Shown: piece after piece, positions 13,343-24,756 of the stretch
Layout of the letters: each line of letters starts with the position of its first letter
Position numbering within the stretch: the first letter of the stretch is position 1
Source: Pigoraptor vietnamica
Taxonomy: Eukaryota; Opisthokonta; Filasterea
Direction: 5' to 3'
Assembly: GCA_943704525.1 (NCBI GenBank)
Contig: CALSCQ010001266.1
Coordinates: forward strand, 1-41,915
Length of the DNA: 41,915 bases
Program-made: the position numbers and the translations under genes
The notes under the pieces: model-generated
Told to the model about the DNA's origin: nothing
Databases searched by the model: none
The model's input: only the letters and a program-made list of their open reading frames with translations

Positions 13343-14743
13343 CTACTTAAGCAGGACCGCCGCCGTCGTCCCCACGCCCATGACAATCCCAAACACGAGC
13401 AACGCGCGCGCGCCGGCAATCCCCACACCAAACCGCTGCGCAACGGCCGCGGCGTTTGCGTCCTGTCTCACGCACGCGAGGAAGAAGACGGCGGGGAACA
13501 CCATGCCCACAAGCACGCCCGTCGTCGACCCGATCAGCCCAAAGATGGTCTGCAGCTGCGTAACAGACACTGCGACCCACCACCCGAGCAGCGTCAGTGC
13601 GACCGCGACGATGCGCTTGCGTGTGAGCATGGCGTGCGCCGTGCGTGCTGCAGTTGCCCTGCCAGCCTCGGCGTCTCCCGCAGCCGCGCTCGGTACCATG
13701 TACGACACGATCACGTCGCGCGCCGCGTAGATGGAAGGGGGGCTGCTGAAGACGATCGTGAACCCAAACGCCGCGCGGACGAGGCGGTGGGCGACCGTAC
13801 CCCCCATTGCATTGAGAATGTTCGCGGGGGGTTGCGGTCCGAATGCCACGAAGCCGCAAAAGCCCACGGCGACGTAGAAGGGCACGACTAGCTTCCACAC
13901 GGCCGCCTTCGCGACGCCCGCGATGATCTCGGAGCGGTCTTCGGCGCGCGCGCTCTCAAATATGGAGAAGAAGGCCATCTGGCACGTGAACGCAAAGCAG
14001 ACGATGGGGAAGCCCGCAAACAGCGCGCTCGGCCGCCACAGGTACAGCGGCACCGCCTCCGAGTGCGACCCGTCCACGACGCACATGAATATGGCGCCGG
14101 CGAACACGATGTAGAGCACCGTCGCCAGCTTGCTCACGATCGCAAACGACCCCATGCCCTCCATCGCCGACAGCGCGGCAATCGCGGCGACCGTCACGCA
14201 CACCACCACCGTCTCCGCGGGGAACCCGAACAGCGGGTCCGCAGGGTCCAGGCCAAGCGTCTCGAGCGCAATGTCCCGCGTGATGCGAATGCCCGCGACG
14301 ACACCGCCGACCGCCGTTGCACAGAGCGTCGTGTCCACAAGAGCACGGCCCACACGACCGGCCCACATGTACGCAAACGACTCGAATGAGGGCGTGATGC
14401 CGCGCGAGAGGGCGATTTCGTTGGCCGCCCCGAGAAGCGCGAGCGAGTAATGCGTCAGGCCCGCGCAGAGCACGATGAGAACGATCGTCAGCAGTGGACC
14501 GCATTCGCCCATCACATACGGCAGCGACAGCACGGCCGTGCCTGTGGGGACAGGGCATTCAGGGGCGAAGTTCGCGTGCGCGTGACATGGGAATGTCGGC
14601 GATTTCCCCAGTCAGCAACTCAATGACAGTCTCTCACCGATGATCGACTTGACGAGATTGAGGGTGAAGTCGCTGGCGATGCCGGTCGGCAGCTGGTCGG
14701 CCATCTTCCCGCCCAAAGCGCCTGCGGGGCGCTGCGTGTACAT
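13343..14743 (-). CDS. amino acid transporter, AAAP/SLC38-36 type
   Basis: Proteins of the amino acid/auxin permease family move neutral amino acids across plasma or vacuolar membranes, usually with H+ or Na+. Two exons, 14743-14638 and 14541-13343, give 435 codons (434 aa). The first joins LNLVKSIIG to TAVLSLPYVMGECG, the family's N-terminal helix-1 signature (NLVNxxxGxGILxLPY). The rest is strongly hydrophobic with about 11 predictable membrane segments, including the FAFTCQMAFFSIFES helix (family form CHxxxxxIYxE) and IFGLIGSTTGVLVGMVFP near the end. Codons are open upstream of ATG 14743 for a few residues, but the Met is the first in that exon. Substrate cannot be told from the sequence. 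Confidence 0.88.
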
Positions 14744-15248
14744 TTCCAAGTGCCTCAGGGGGGTCTTCTTGAAACCGGCATGGAGTGAGAGGGCAGCGGG
14801 AGGGTGTGTGGGAGAGCTCCCTGCGACTCAGGGTGCGTGTGCGTGTGCGCGCGTGTGTGGGCGCGCGCGTAAGGAATGGCACGAGATGGCAAAAATAGGG
14901 ACAAGGGCGGCGAGAAGCGGTCACTCCGGACAGTGGCTGCGGGTGCGCCGCCACGCCCTAACCCCCACCCCACACAGCACCCGCGCCCAATTCTAACACC
15001 CACCCTCGGCTATAACAGCCTGTCAAAAGCTGTTCTTGTGTTACGCATTGTAACAACGTCACGTGCACGCATTCCAGTGTTTGAAACGAGCAGAAAGCCA
15101 CCGCGACTCAAAATCAATGGCTCTGTTACAGCTTGCCTCTTCGGCTTTGCTGGTGCACGCGCGAGTGCGAAGAGCGCCCACGGAGTGCCCGTGCGAATGA
15201 GACCGTAGCACACTCTGCGCAGTGGCGCCTTTTTTTTCCCGCCATCAG
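14744..15248. promoter_or_regulatory. divergent spacer between transporter and RING gene
   Basis: About 505 bases with a C-rich stretch near 14955-15005 and no recognised exon. A T-run followed by CCCGCCATCAG sits directly before the RING-gene ATG and looks like a 3' splice site, so a 5' non-coding exon may lie in this spacer. Confidence 0.4.
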
Positions 15249-16718
15249 ATGGCCTCCAACGCCGACCGCATTCGCGCCCTCAAGGCCAAGCAGTCGCAAT
15301 GGATGCTCGAGCGCGCGCAGACAATCGAGCGCTCGCAGCCGCGCCCCACAGCGGGCGGCCCCTCTCCCTCGCAGGCGTCGCAGCAACATGCTTCGTCGCC
15401 CTATTCTGCCGCGAACGGCGCGCACGCACAGCGGCGGCTCCCTGCCCGTTCCAACGAGGCGCCATCGCCCAAAGGGTCCACGTCTGCAGCCCACGGCAAG
15501 GCACAGCCGTCACCAAAGCAGGCGTCCACGCGGCAAGCACCTTCGCCCGCGCTACTTCCCGCGCGTCGTGAACCGGCGAGCCACTCGCCCGTGGCGTCTG
15601 CCGCACAGGCGCCGACGAACGGAAGGACACTGCCCACGGCCGCGAGCAATGGGGCGTACGGCGCGAGCGAGGGTTGGGGCGGGTATTTTCACGGACGCGC
15701 GGACGCAGCCCACCCAGCGGGAGAAAGCGTGGACGACATTGCAGGCCGCATCGCAGACCGGCTCAAGCTCGGCATTCGCGACGTGCTCGCGCGTGAGTCC
15801 CACGCAGCCGCGGCCGCACGCACAGAGGAGCTTGCGGCGAAGGTGGAGAGCTACATTGCGTCGGAGACGGCGCTGTACAGCTGCCCCGTGTGCCAGAGCC
15901 TGATGGCAGGGCCGTCCCGCACGCCCATTGTGCTGATACCCTGCGGCCACACTTTCTGCGAGGCGTGTCTGTCGGCGCGGCCACCGCACGCTCCGTGCCC
16001 GCTGTGCAAGGCCGCCGTGCAGACGCGCGGTCGCAACGCCGCCCTGTTGCAAACCATCGAGGCGTTTGTCGCGCGCCGCCGCCAGATAGAGTCCGAGATG
16101 GCGCCTGCCGCCGACGCCGCCCACGCGCTGCGGTACAGCCGCATTGTCGGCGGTGAAGGGCTCACAGGCGGTGGTGGGGTCGCTGGCGGTGCGGCTGGCG
16201 GCCACCACTACGACGCAGAGGCGTACGGCGCGCAGAATGGGTACGGGTCTCACGCATATTCGGGGGGCGTGGGCGCGGGGCCGAGTGCGGCGTCGGTGCG
16301 CGCGCACGAGCAGGCAGTGCGCTATCAGAGCGAGTACCGCTCGTTCGCCATGCGGTGCCGCATTCTGCAGAACGAATTCTGCGACGGACGCAACGCTCTC
16401 GTCGCGATTGACAGCAAGTGCGCCGAATTGGGCCGTGCAGAGCAGGCGCTGGAGGGGGAAGAGGAGTCGGTCGCGCGCCAGATCGCGGCGCTGGAGGCTC
16501 AGCGGGCCGACATTCGCGCGCGACGCGACCAGAAACGGCGGGAAATCGACGGGCTCAAGTCGGAGAAGGAGCAGCTGCGGCAGCGCCTGGGGGTGGTGCG
16601 CGAGACGCTCGTGCCCCTCCGGACACAGCGCGACAAGGCTCGGCTCATTCTCGCGAATTTTGACGCGTCGGCAGCGGACGACCGTGACAGCGAGAGCGAC
16701 TGCGACCTCACGGACTGA
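15249..16718 (+). CDS. RING-finger (C3HC4) coiled-coil protein, probable E3 ubiquitin ligase
   Basis: Single open exon of 490 codons (489 aa) from ATG 15249 to TGA. The first 150 residues are Ala/Ser/Pro-rich and likely disordered. A C3HC4 RING lies at about residues 212-253: Cys212, Cys215, Cys232, His234, Cys237, Cys240, Cys250 and Cys253, including PCGHTFCEACL and CPLCK. A Gly-rich linker follows (about 300-345), then a Glu/Arg/Lys-rich coiled coil (about 375-470) and an acidic tail ending DSESDCDLTD. RING proteins of this layout usually transfer ubiquitin, but no family beyond RING plus coiled coil is recognised. An upstream coding exon cannot be excluded because a splice-acceptor-like sequence abuts the ATG. 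Confidence 0.85.
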   Translation: MASNADRIRALKAKQSQWMLERAQTIERSQPRPTAGGPSPSQASQQHASSPYSAANGAHAQRRLPARSNEAPSPKGSTSAAHGKAQPSPKQASTRQAPSPALLPARREPASHSPVASAAQAPTNGRTLPTAASNGAYGASEGWGGYFHGRADAAHPAGESVDDIAGRIADRLKLGIRDVLARESHAAAAARTEELAAKVESYIASETALYSCPVCQSLMAGPSRTPIVLIPCGHTFCEACLSARPPHAPCPLCKAAVQTRGRNAALLQTIEAFVARRRQIESEMAPAADAAHALRYSRIVGGEGLTGGGGVAGGAAGGHHYDAEAYGAQNGYGSHAYSGGVGAGPSAASVRAHEQAVRYQSEYRSFAMRCRILQNEFCDGRNALVAIDSKCAELGRAEQALEGEEESVARQIAALEAQRADIRARRDQKRREIDGLKSEKEQLRQRLGVVRETLVPLRTQRDKARLILANFDASAADDRDSESDCDLTD

Positions 16719-17051
16719 TTGATGCGTGCAGCGTAATACGATTGCGCGTGGAGTGTGTGCTGGCCTTCGGTTCGGAGCGTGTTGGACGCGCACCGCGCGG
16801 TTTGCGCCGGGGAGTAAATAGCCGAAACACTAAACTGGCGTGGCGAACGATTCGGGGTCAAGGAATGATATTTTTCCACTTGTGATGTTCTTTCAAAGAG
16901 ACGCCTCTGCGGTGCACAGGGGCTTCCGTGGATGACATTGTCGGACCGGCTAATCCATAGACGTGTGCCCATCGACACCACCAGGGGCTTCTGTAGAGAA
17001 GCCAGCAATTTCGATGGGGGGTATTCATTTGGCTGCGAGAGATGTCTCCGC
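16719..17051. other. spacer between convergent RING and golgin genes
   Basis: A 333-base 3'-3' spacer. It includes GGAGTAAATAG near 16810, and no coding signal is visible. It presumably holds the terminators of both genes. Confidence 0.5.
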
Positions 17052-20000
17052 CTATTTTCGCAGCTGGTTGTAGTTGAGAGGTGCGGGCGACACATAGCTC
17101 CACCACGAACTCTGCAAAAGGAAGCATTGTACAAGTCAGCCACTCACTTTCGCGTATTGCTGGCGATTATAGAGTGACAGGGAAAGAAGAAGAAAAACTG
17201 AAAATGGGACAAAAGAAAGCCGACACATTTCCGAGGCACACATTTGAAGATTGTCGTGGTCAGCCAATTAATGTCAGTCCGAACGCAATTTTTTGTTTTG
17301 TTCCTTGTAGAAAAAAAAAAAAGAACAACGGCCACGCATGTGACCCGCGTGACGCACCTTTCGCTCCATGGCGGACTTGACGAGCTTCCACTGCTCCGGC
17401 GTGAAGCGCAGCATGGTGCCCAGCACATTCGTCAGATATTTGACCTGCATTAATTCATTCGCAATGCATAAATAAAACGAACAACCGCATATTAAGATTG
17501 CACCTGTCCACTGTGACACAGCAACTTCTACGAGAATAGCACACAACGCAAAGTAACTGTGTGTCTCATACCCCACACGCTGTGTCCCGTCCTCCAGCAC
17601 CCACCTCGGCGTCGCTGCCGACCATGTAGTGCAGAATGACGTACTGCAGGTACTCAAAATTGAACTCGATCTCCCCAAATGCCATGGTCGGTTCTCCGTC
17701 ACGACCCGTGCGTATCACACCGCGAGGCCCGCCAGACGCATCCGTAGTGCTCACGGCCGCCGCCTGCGCCTTGGGCTGCGCCGCAACGAGCGCTCCGGAC
17801 GTCTCCACGTGCGCATCAGCCGGACCATTCTATCAAGCCGCGAAATAAAGTGGAACAAGGGAAAGAACCAAGAAGAAGGAGACAGTGGAGTGTTAGTCGC
17901 AATACAGCACATTAAAGGCAGTAATAATACTTTCGCAGCACTCTCACCGTCCCATTAGTCCCTTCGGCGCTCGACGCGCGCGCTTCAAGCAAGGCCTCCA
18001 GCTCGGTCACGCGGTGCCTGAGCCTCTCCGCCTCTGCGTTTGCAGCCTCCACAAGCGCCGCAGAATCCTCCACGGCGCGCTCCAGGTCACCGCGGAGCAC
18101 GTGATCGCCATCGCGCATGGCCTCCAGCTCGGCCACACGCAGCATTGAGTCTCGCAACTCCTCCGCCTGCGCAGACATTCTTGCCTGTCACACACGCAGC
18201 GAGGGATGTCAGCGCAAAAAAACAAAAACAAAAAAACAAAAACAACAACAGAACAGAAAAAACACATTCAAAGCACTGAGCGTTTCAAAACAAAAGAGAA
18301 GAACCAGAATGGACAACTTGATAATCGAAAGTTACCTGGAGATCGTTCCCGGAGGATTTCCCGATATCGCGCGCACGCAGCAGCTCCTCCTCCAGAGCCG
18401 CCACGCGCACGCGCAGAGAGTTCACTTCGGCCTGCGCAGCCGACGCACGCCGCCGGTCCTCGGCCTGGTCCGCCGCCTCGCTCTCTGCCGCCTCCACGAG
18501 ACCTCGCAGGCTGGCAACCTCCGAAGCCGACAGCCGCAGCTGCTGCTCCAACTCGGCCACACGGCGCGCCGTCACATCACGCGTCGAAGAGAGCTCGTCC
18601 AGCTGCGCCCTGAGGGCAGCCGCTTGCGAAGCCGCGTGGTCCCGGTCCGCAAAGGCCTTGTCAAGCTCGGACACGGGGACAGATTCCCTCAACCGCGCGT
18701 CCAGTTCCGCGACGCGGCCCTCCGCGTCCCTCAGACGGCTCTCTAGAGCACCCGCCGCCTCGGTTGCCCGCAGTTCAGCGTGCGACGAGGCCTCCTCACG
18801 TGACGAGAGCGACGAACGGACCGCGTCCAGTTCGGCCTCAAGGGAGGCGATGCGAGCGTCGCGGGTTGCAAGCAACCGCTGCGCCTCGCCCACACGAGCG
18901 GAGGCATCTTCAAGCTCGGCGCGAATGGAATCTGCCGAACGGATAGAGCGCTCCTGCTCCGTACGAGCACTCGCAAGCAGCTGCTCAGCCTCCGCGGCGC
19001 GCGTCTCCGCCGCCCGCAGCGCAGTTTCCGCCGACGACAGCGCGGCCCCTTGCGCATCACCGGCCGCGCTGAGCCTCGCGACCGCCTCCTCCGTGTCGGC
19101 GTGCGTCCTCTGCAGCTCAACGTAACGCTCCTGCGCCAACGACAGCTCGCCGCGCAGGCGCTCAACCTCCGCCACACCGCGCTCAGCGTCCGCCTTGGCC
19201 GCTGCGATCGCCTCCTCGGCTTGCTGTCCTGCACGCTTGCGATCGACGAGCGCCTGGCGCAACTTCTTGACATTCTTGTCCCTCTCCTCGAGGGCCGCTT
19301 CGCCAGCAGACACTTTCTGGACGGCAGCTTCCAGTTCCGCGCGCGCAGCGTCCAACGCACCCGAAATCCCCGCCTTCTCAGCCGACAGCTCCTCGATGCG
19401 CGCCTGGGCAGCGGCAGCGGCGGTCGCATGCTCGCCGCGGAGGGACTCGAGCATCTCGTTGCAGCGCTGCACGGTGGCCGCGACCTCGGCCTGGCACGTC
19501 TCCGTGACCTTGCCGACTTCCTTGCGCGCACACTCCGTTGCCGATTCGACAGCCGCTTCCATCTGTGCCAAGAGTTCGGCGCACTTTGCGTTCGTCGCCT
19601 TCTCAATGGCGGCGATTCGCGCGTCCCGTTCGCTCACGGCGCCTTGCAGCTGGCCAACCTCAGACGCCAATCGCGAGGCATCGGCTTCCAAGTGACCCAC
19701 ACGCGCTTGGTGCTCATTCAGGGCCTTTTGTGCATCAGCGAGTGCAGCCTCCGCCGCGGCAAGCGCACGCTGTTTCTCGCCATAAGCCTCCTGCAGCGCC
19801 ACCGTCGCCTGGTCGCGGTCTGCAAAGCTGGTCTCCGCCATGCGAAGCCGCTCCTCCAGCTGCGACACTTGCGACCGCAGCGAATTCGAGGTTGCGTCGG
19901 CATTCGCTGTTGCTTGTTGCCGCTCCGTTCGCTCGCGCTCGACCTCCGCCGCGCGCTCAGCGAGCGACGCATTAAGTGACGTGACAGACGCGGTCGCCTC

Positions 20001-23000
20001 CGCCAGGGCCTTCTCTTTCTCTTCGAGCGAAGCGCGCAGTGCCGCGGCACTCTTTCGCTCCTCGGCCACCTTCGCCGCAGCCCTCGTCTTCGTGGCCTCG
20101 AGCCGCGCGCGGAGATCACTCAGTGACGCAGCGCTCGCATCGGCGGCCGCTTGGAGCTCCGCTTGGAGCCGGTCGGCGCGTGCTTCGTGCTCAGTTGACA
20201 CCCGACGCGCATCCGCCAGGGCAGCCTCCGCCGCCGCAAGCGCACGCTGCGCTTCCTCGCTTGCGTCGCGGGCTGACCCGGCCGCGTGCCTCTCTTCCTC
20301 CAAGGACGACTTCGCCTCCCGAAGCGCCGCCTCCAGCTGCGCCACTTCCGCCCGCAGTACGTTTGCATGTTCCTCCGCAGCGGCTGCTGCTGTATGCTTT
20401 TCGACTTCAGCGCGCTCGGCCTCGGACTCTCGTTCACTCAATGCGGCACGCAACTGCGATATCGTTGCAGTGGCGTCTGCGAGGGCAGCCTCCGCACTCG
20501 TAAGCGCACGCTGCTTCTCTCCGTACGCCTCCTGCAACGCAACTGTCGCCTGGTCGCGGTCCGCAAAGCTCGTCTCCGCCACGCGAAGCCGCTCCTCCAA
20601 ATGCGACATTTGCGATCGAAGGGAGCTCGCCACCTCCTCGGCCGCCGCCGCCGCATGTTGCCGCTCCGTCCGCTCGCGCTCAACCTCCGTCCCCCGCTCC
20701 GCAAGCGACGCTTTGAGTGCAGCGACAGTCGCGGCCGCCTCCGCCAGGGCCTTCTCTTTTTCCTCGAGCGAAGCACGCAATGACGATGCAATCTCCCTCT
20801 CTTCCTGGCACTGCGCCTCTGCCGCCTTCAGATGGCCGAGCGACGCAGACGCGTCATCTTTGGCGGTTTTCAGCGCCTCCTCAAGGTGACCCGCGTGCGA
20901 CTGGTGCTCCGCCATGGCCTTCTGCGCGTCTGCGAGCGCTGCTTCAGATGCCGCAAGGGAACGCCGCATTTCTTCGCTCGTCTCGCGCGCCTCACTGCTC
21001 GCACGCCGTTCTTCCTCCAACGCCGCCTTCGTGTCGCGAAGTGCGGCCTCCAACTGCGACACGTGCGCCCGCAGAGTGTTCGCCTGCTCCTCCGCAGCAG
21101 CCGCAGCCGCATGCCTGTCCACCTCCGCACGCTTGGCCTCCGACTCTCGCTCGTCCAGCGCAGCACGAAGCTGTGATATCGACGCATTCGCATCTGCGAG
21201 CGCAGCCTCTGCAGCCGCAAGCGCACGCTGCTTCTCCCCATATGCCTCCTGCAGCGCCGTCGTTGCCTGGTCACGATCAGCGAAGCTCGTCTCCGCCATG
21301 CGTAGCCGCTCNNNNNNNNNNNNNNNNNNNNNNNNNNNNNNNNNNNNNNNNNNNNNNNNNNNNNNNNNNNNNNNNNNNNNNNNNNNNNNNNNNNNNNNNN
21401 NNNNNNNATCTGCGAGCGCAGCCTCTGCAGCCGCAAGCGCACGCTGCTTCTCCCCATATGCCTCCTGCAGCGCCGTCGTTGCCTGGTCACGATCAGCGAA
21501 GCTCGTCTCCGCCATGCGTAGCCGCTCCTCCAGCTGCGACACTTGCGACCGCAGCGAATTCGCGGTTGCTTCGGCATTCACTTCCGCTTGTTGCCGCTCC
21601 GTTCGTTCGCGCTCGACCTCCGCCGCGCGCTCCGACAGGGACGCTGTCAGCTGCGCCACAGTAGTCGTCGCTTCGGCAAGAGCCTTCTTCGTGGCCTCCA
21701 CGGTGTTCCGCAGCTCTGCCGCTGTATCGCGCTCGGCGGCCAGTTCCGCGGCGAGTCCTTCCGCTGTAGTGAGGCGCGCGCGAAGGTCCGTGACCGTTGC
21801 ATTGGACTCGTCTGCGGCAGCCTGCATCCTCTTGAATGAAGCCTCCAGCGCCGCACGTTCGTCTGCCGCAGTTACCAGTGCGCGCTCTCTCTCGGCCGCT
21901 GTCTGGACAGCCATCTCGACCGCTTGCTCCGCTTCCCGCAGCTCGCTCTCCAGCCGGGACACCTCCGCGCGCATCCCTTCGGCGACCTTCTCAGCGGATG
22001 CTGCGGCAGTACGCGCCTCGATGTCCATACGCGATATCGACGCAGTGGCGTCCGCGAGCGCAGCCTCTGCAGCCGCAAGCGCACGCTGCTTCTCCCCATA
22101 TGCCTCCTGCAGCGCCGTCGTTGCCTGGTCACGATCAGCGAAGCTCGTCTCCGCCATGCGTAGCCGCTCCTCCAGCTGCGACACTTGCGACCGCAGCGAA
22201 TTCGAGGTTGCTTCGGCATTCACTTCCGCTTGTTGCCGCTCCGCTCGCTCGCGCTCGACCTCCGCCGCACGCTCCGACAGGGACGCATTGAGTGCCGCGA
22301 CAGACGTGGTTGCCTCCGCGAGGGCCTTTTCCTTCTCTTCGAGCGAAGCGCGCAACGTTTCCCTCTCTTTCGACGACTCCTCTCTCGCGGCTTTCAATGC
22401 CTCCTTGAAGCGATTGACGAGCGACTGGTGCTCCGCCAGAGCCTTCTGGGCATCTGCGAGTGCAGCCTCTGCAGCCGCAAGCGCAAGCTGCTTCTCCCCA
22501 TACGCCTCCTGCAGCGCCGTCGTCGCCTGGTCGCGGTCAGCAAAGCTCGTCTCCGCCATGCGTAGCCGCTCCTCCAGCTGCGACACTTGCGACCGCAGCG
22601 AATTCGCGGTTGCTTCGGCATTCACTTCCGCTTGTTGCCGCTCCGTTCGCTCGCGCTCGACCTCCGCCGCGCGCTCAGCGAGCGACGCATTGAGTGCCGC
22701 GACAGACGTGGTTGCCTCCGCGAGGGCCTTCTCCTTCTCTTCGAGCGAAGCGCGGAACTCCGCCGACGTGCCCTCCGCCTCACCCAGTCGCGCCTTCAGG
22801 CGTTCGAGTTCCTCGGCGAGCGCGGCAGCGCGTTCGTTTCCTTCGGCAGCGGCGTGCTCACGTGATTTGGCGGCGCGCGCCGCCTCCTCTTCCATGGCAC
22901 GCAGCTTCGTCTCGGACTCTTTCAACGCCTCCACAGCGGCATCCAGCGCACGGCTCTTGTGTGCGAGGGCCGTCGACAGCTCCGCATTCTCTCCCGCGTC

Positions 23001-24126
23001 CGCCTTCGCCCGTTCAAGCAGCGCACGCATCTCCGCCACCTCCCTGTCGTGCGACGCAGAGCGCTCGTCGGCCCCACGCAATGCCCCATCCGCGGCCGCG
23101 CGCGCAGCGGCACCTTCCGACCGAGCCACCGCCAGCTCCTGCTGAGCCTTCTCGAGCTGCGACTCGAGGGAGGCGACCATCTGCTCGCGCTCGGCCGCCA
23201 CAAGCATGGCCGTGTCAAGGGACGCCCTCGCCACGCCCGCTTCAGCCGCCAGGGCCTCGTTTTCCTCGACGGTGCGCTGCAGCGCGGCCATAGAAGTCTT
23301 CATCTCTGCGTGACGAAATGCGCGAGTGCGCACAAGTGAATAACACGCGAAAAACAAAAGAGATATCAGCGCCGAATCGACAACGGCCAACCACAAAAAC
23401 AGACTTGCCTTCGAGCTTCGACGCGTGATCCGCGGCGAGGCGGTCGGCTTCGGCCAATCGCGCGCACAGTCGGTCGCACTCGGCACGCAGCTCGGCGTCG
23501 TCCGCAGCAGCCGCTCCACTCTGCGCCTGCGCCTTGAGACGCGCAATCTCCGCATCTTTCTCGCTCAGACGCCCTTGGAATGCCTCCGCGAGCGCAGCCT
23601 TCGCCTCGACGTCGAGCCGGTGGACCTCGTTCAACTCTTGGATGCGCCGCGACGACGCGTCCTGCGCCTTCTCCAGCGTGCGCTCCAGCAGCTCGCTCTT
23701 CGCCGCCAGCTCGCGCGAGGTGCGTATGAGTTCGTTGATGCGTCCGTGGTACTTGCGCAGCTTGTCGGTCCGCCGCACCAGCGCCGACACGAGCTCCTCC
23801 CGCGACGCCGTCTCGACGTTCAGCGCCGGCAGCGCGAGCCCGCCGTCCCCTTCGTTGGTGGTCGGAGGTCCATCGCCCTTCTCGACAGTTGCGGCTGCGA
23901 CGATGGGGCTTGTCGACACGCCGTTGTGCGTGCCCTTTGCCTCCGCAGCGGGTGATGCGGGCCGCTCATTTCGCGCAAGCGTCGGAGAGGGCGGTGCCTG
24001 CGCAAGGGGCGGTGGGGCTGCTGCGACGGGGATGGATGGCGCGAGTGTGGGCGGCCCAGCAGGGGACGCAGGCGCCGGCGACGCGGCAATCTCCGCCTTG
24101 AGGCGGTCCTTGAGATTTTTGAACAT
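17052..24126 (-). CDS. giant GRIP-domain golgin (golgin-245/97-like), paralogue A
   Basis: GRIP golgins are trans-Golgi coiled-coil tethers recruited by Arl1-GTP. Exons: 24126-23409, 23305-18336, 18184-17948, 17829-17605, 17444-17358, 17111-17052; 2,099 codons, 32 of them in the N gap. The N-terminus MFKNLKDRLKAEIA resembles the short motif at the start of golgin-97/245 that captures vesicles through TBC1D23. It is followed by the conserved LVRRTDKLRKYHGRINEL and DASSRRIQELNEVHRLD block. The middle is almost continuous coiled coil with six near-identical repeats. The GRIP domain is split over exons 4 and 5 (FNFEYLQYVILHYMVGSDAE, then VKYLTNVLGTMLRFTPEQWK). A last exon adds SSWWSYVSPAPLNYNQLRK. 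Intron 1 appears to be GC-AG. An in-frame upstream ATG at 24372 is an alternative start, but the chosen start is shared with paralogue B. Confidence 0.93.
19735..22760 (-). repeat. six near-identical coiled-coil repeats inside golgin A
   Basis: The peptide RLRMAETSFADRDQAT (RLRVAE in one copy), followed by ALQEAYGEKQ and AEAALAD, occurs six times, near 19840, 20580, 21300, 21515, 22155 and 22560. The DNA is nearly identical over 100-200 bases in several copies, pointing to recent duplication or gene conversion. Confidence 0.9.
21312..21407. other. 96-base assembly gap (N) in golgin A
   Basis: Ninety-six Ns, divisible by three, lie within the repeat region. The 120 bases before the gap (21192-21311) are identical to the 120 bases after it (21408-21527), so the gap may join two overlapping contig ends rather than represent missing sequence. 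Confidence 0.97.
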
Positions 24127-24756
24127 GGGTGGCGTGCGGTGCGCCGCAAACGGCGAGGATGCGACCAATGGGCTGCGGGTGTCGTCAGTGAGCGCGAGGG
24201 CCGCGCGCAGTCCGAGTGGATCCCCCGCGCGCAAAGGGGACACGCGAACGCCAAGGGGACCCACAAGCGCAGAGACGCCCGGTGTGGATGGCTCGTGGGT
24301 GGATGACGCAGAGTCGTCGTCGTCACTGTTGCCGCGAGTCAGGGACTGAAGCGCGTGGAAGGCCACGAACATGCTCCGCGTGGCGCGCCCTTAGAAAGTG
24401 TGATGGTGTGCGAGCGCTTGCCCGCATCAACGCGAGATGCGCCAAGACTCGCTGTGTAGTGTGTGTTTGTGCGTGTTGTGGCTTCAAACTTGCATCCGCC
24501 AGCACATATGGACGAAAGGCAACCACATGTGGGCGAGGGCCTGACAGGTGGCTGAAACCCCAACCACGCATCAAACACGGCAATTTCGATGAATTGGCTT
24601 GCATTGTTGTATGTGTGACTGTATTGAGGGCGCTGTGCTTTCCCGCCAGGGGCTGTGCACGCATGCCTCACTCGAACGATAGACACAGCGACACGGAGAC
24701 AGTGCTGCCGAGAGAGAACGTATGTCGCGGCTGTTGCGCGCAGACTGTCGTCCATC
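24127..24756. other. spacer between the tandem golgin genes
   Basis: This spacer lies upstream of golgin A and downstream of golgin B, same strand. The frame of golgin A stays open to an ATG at 24372, so 24127-24372 may encode an N-terminal extension or be 5' leader. The rest shows no coding signal. Confidence 0.5.

Noticed and set aside
19050-23145. Long plus-strand open frames opposite golgin A, including one of over 700 codons
   Set aside because: They are antisense shadows of the highly biased coiled-coil codons. They are Ser/Ala/Arg-rich without motifs and include the N gap.
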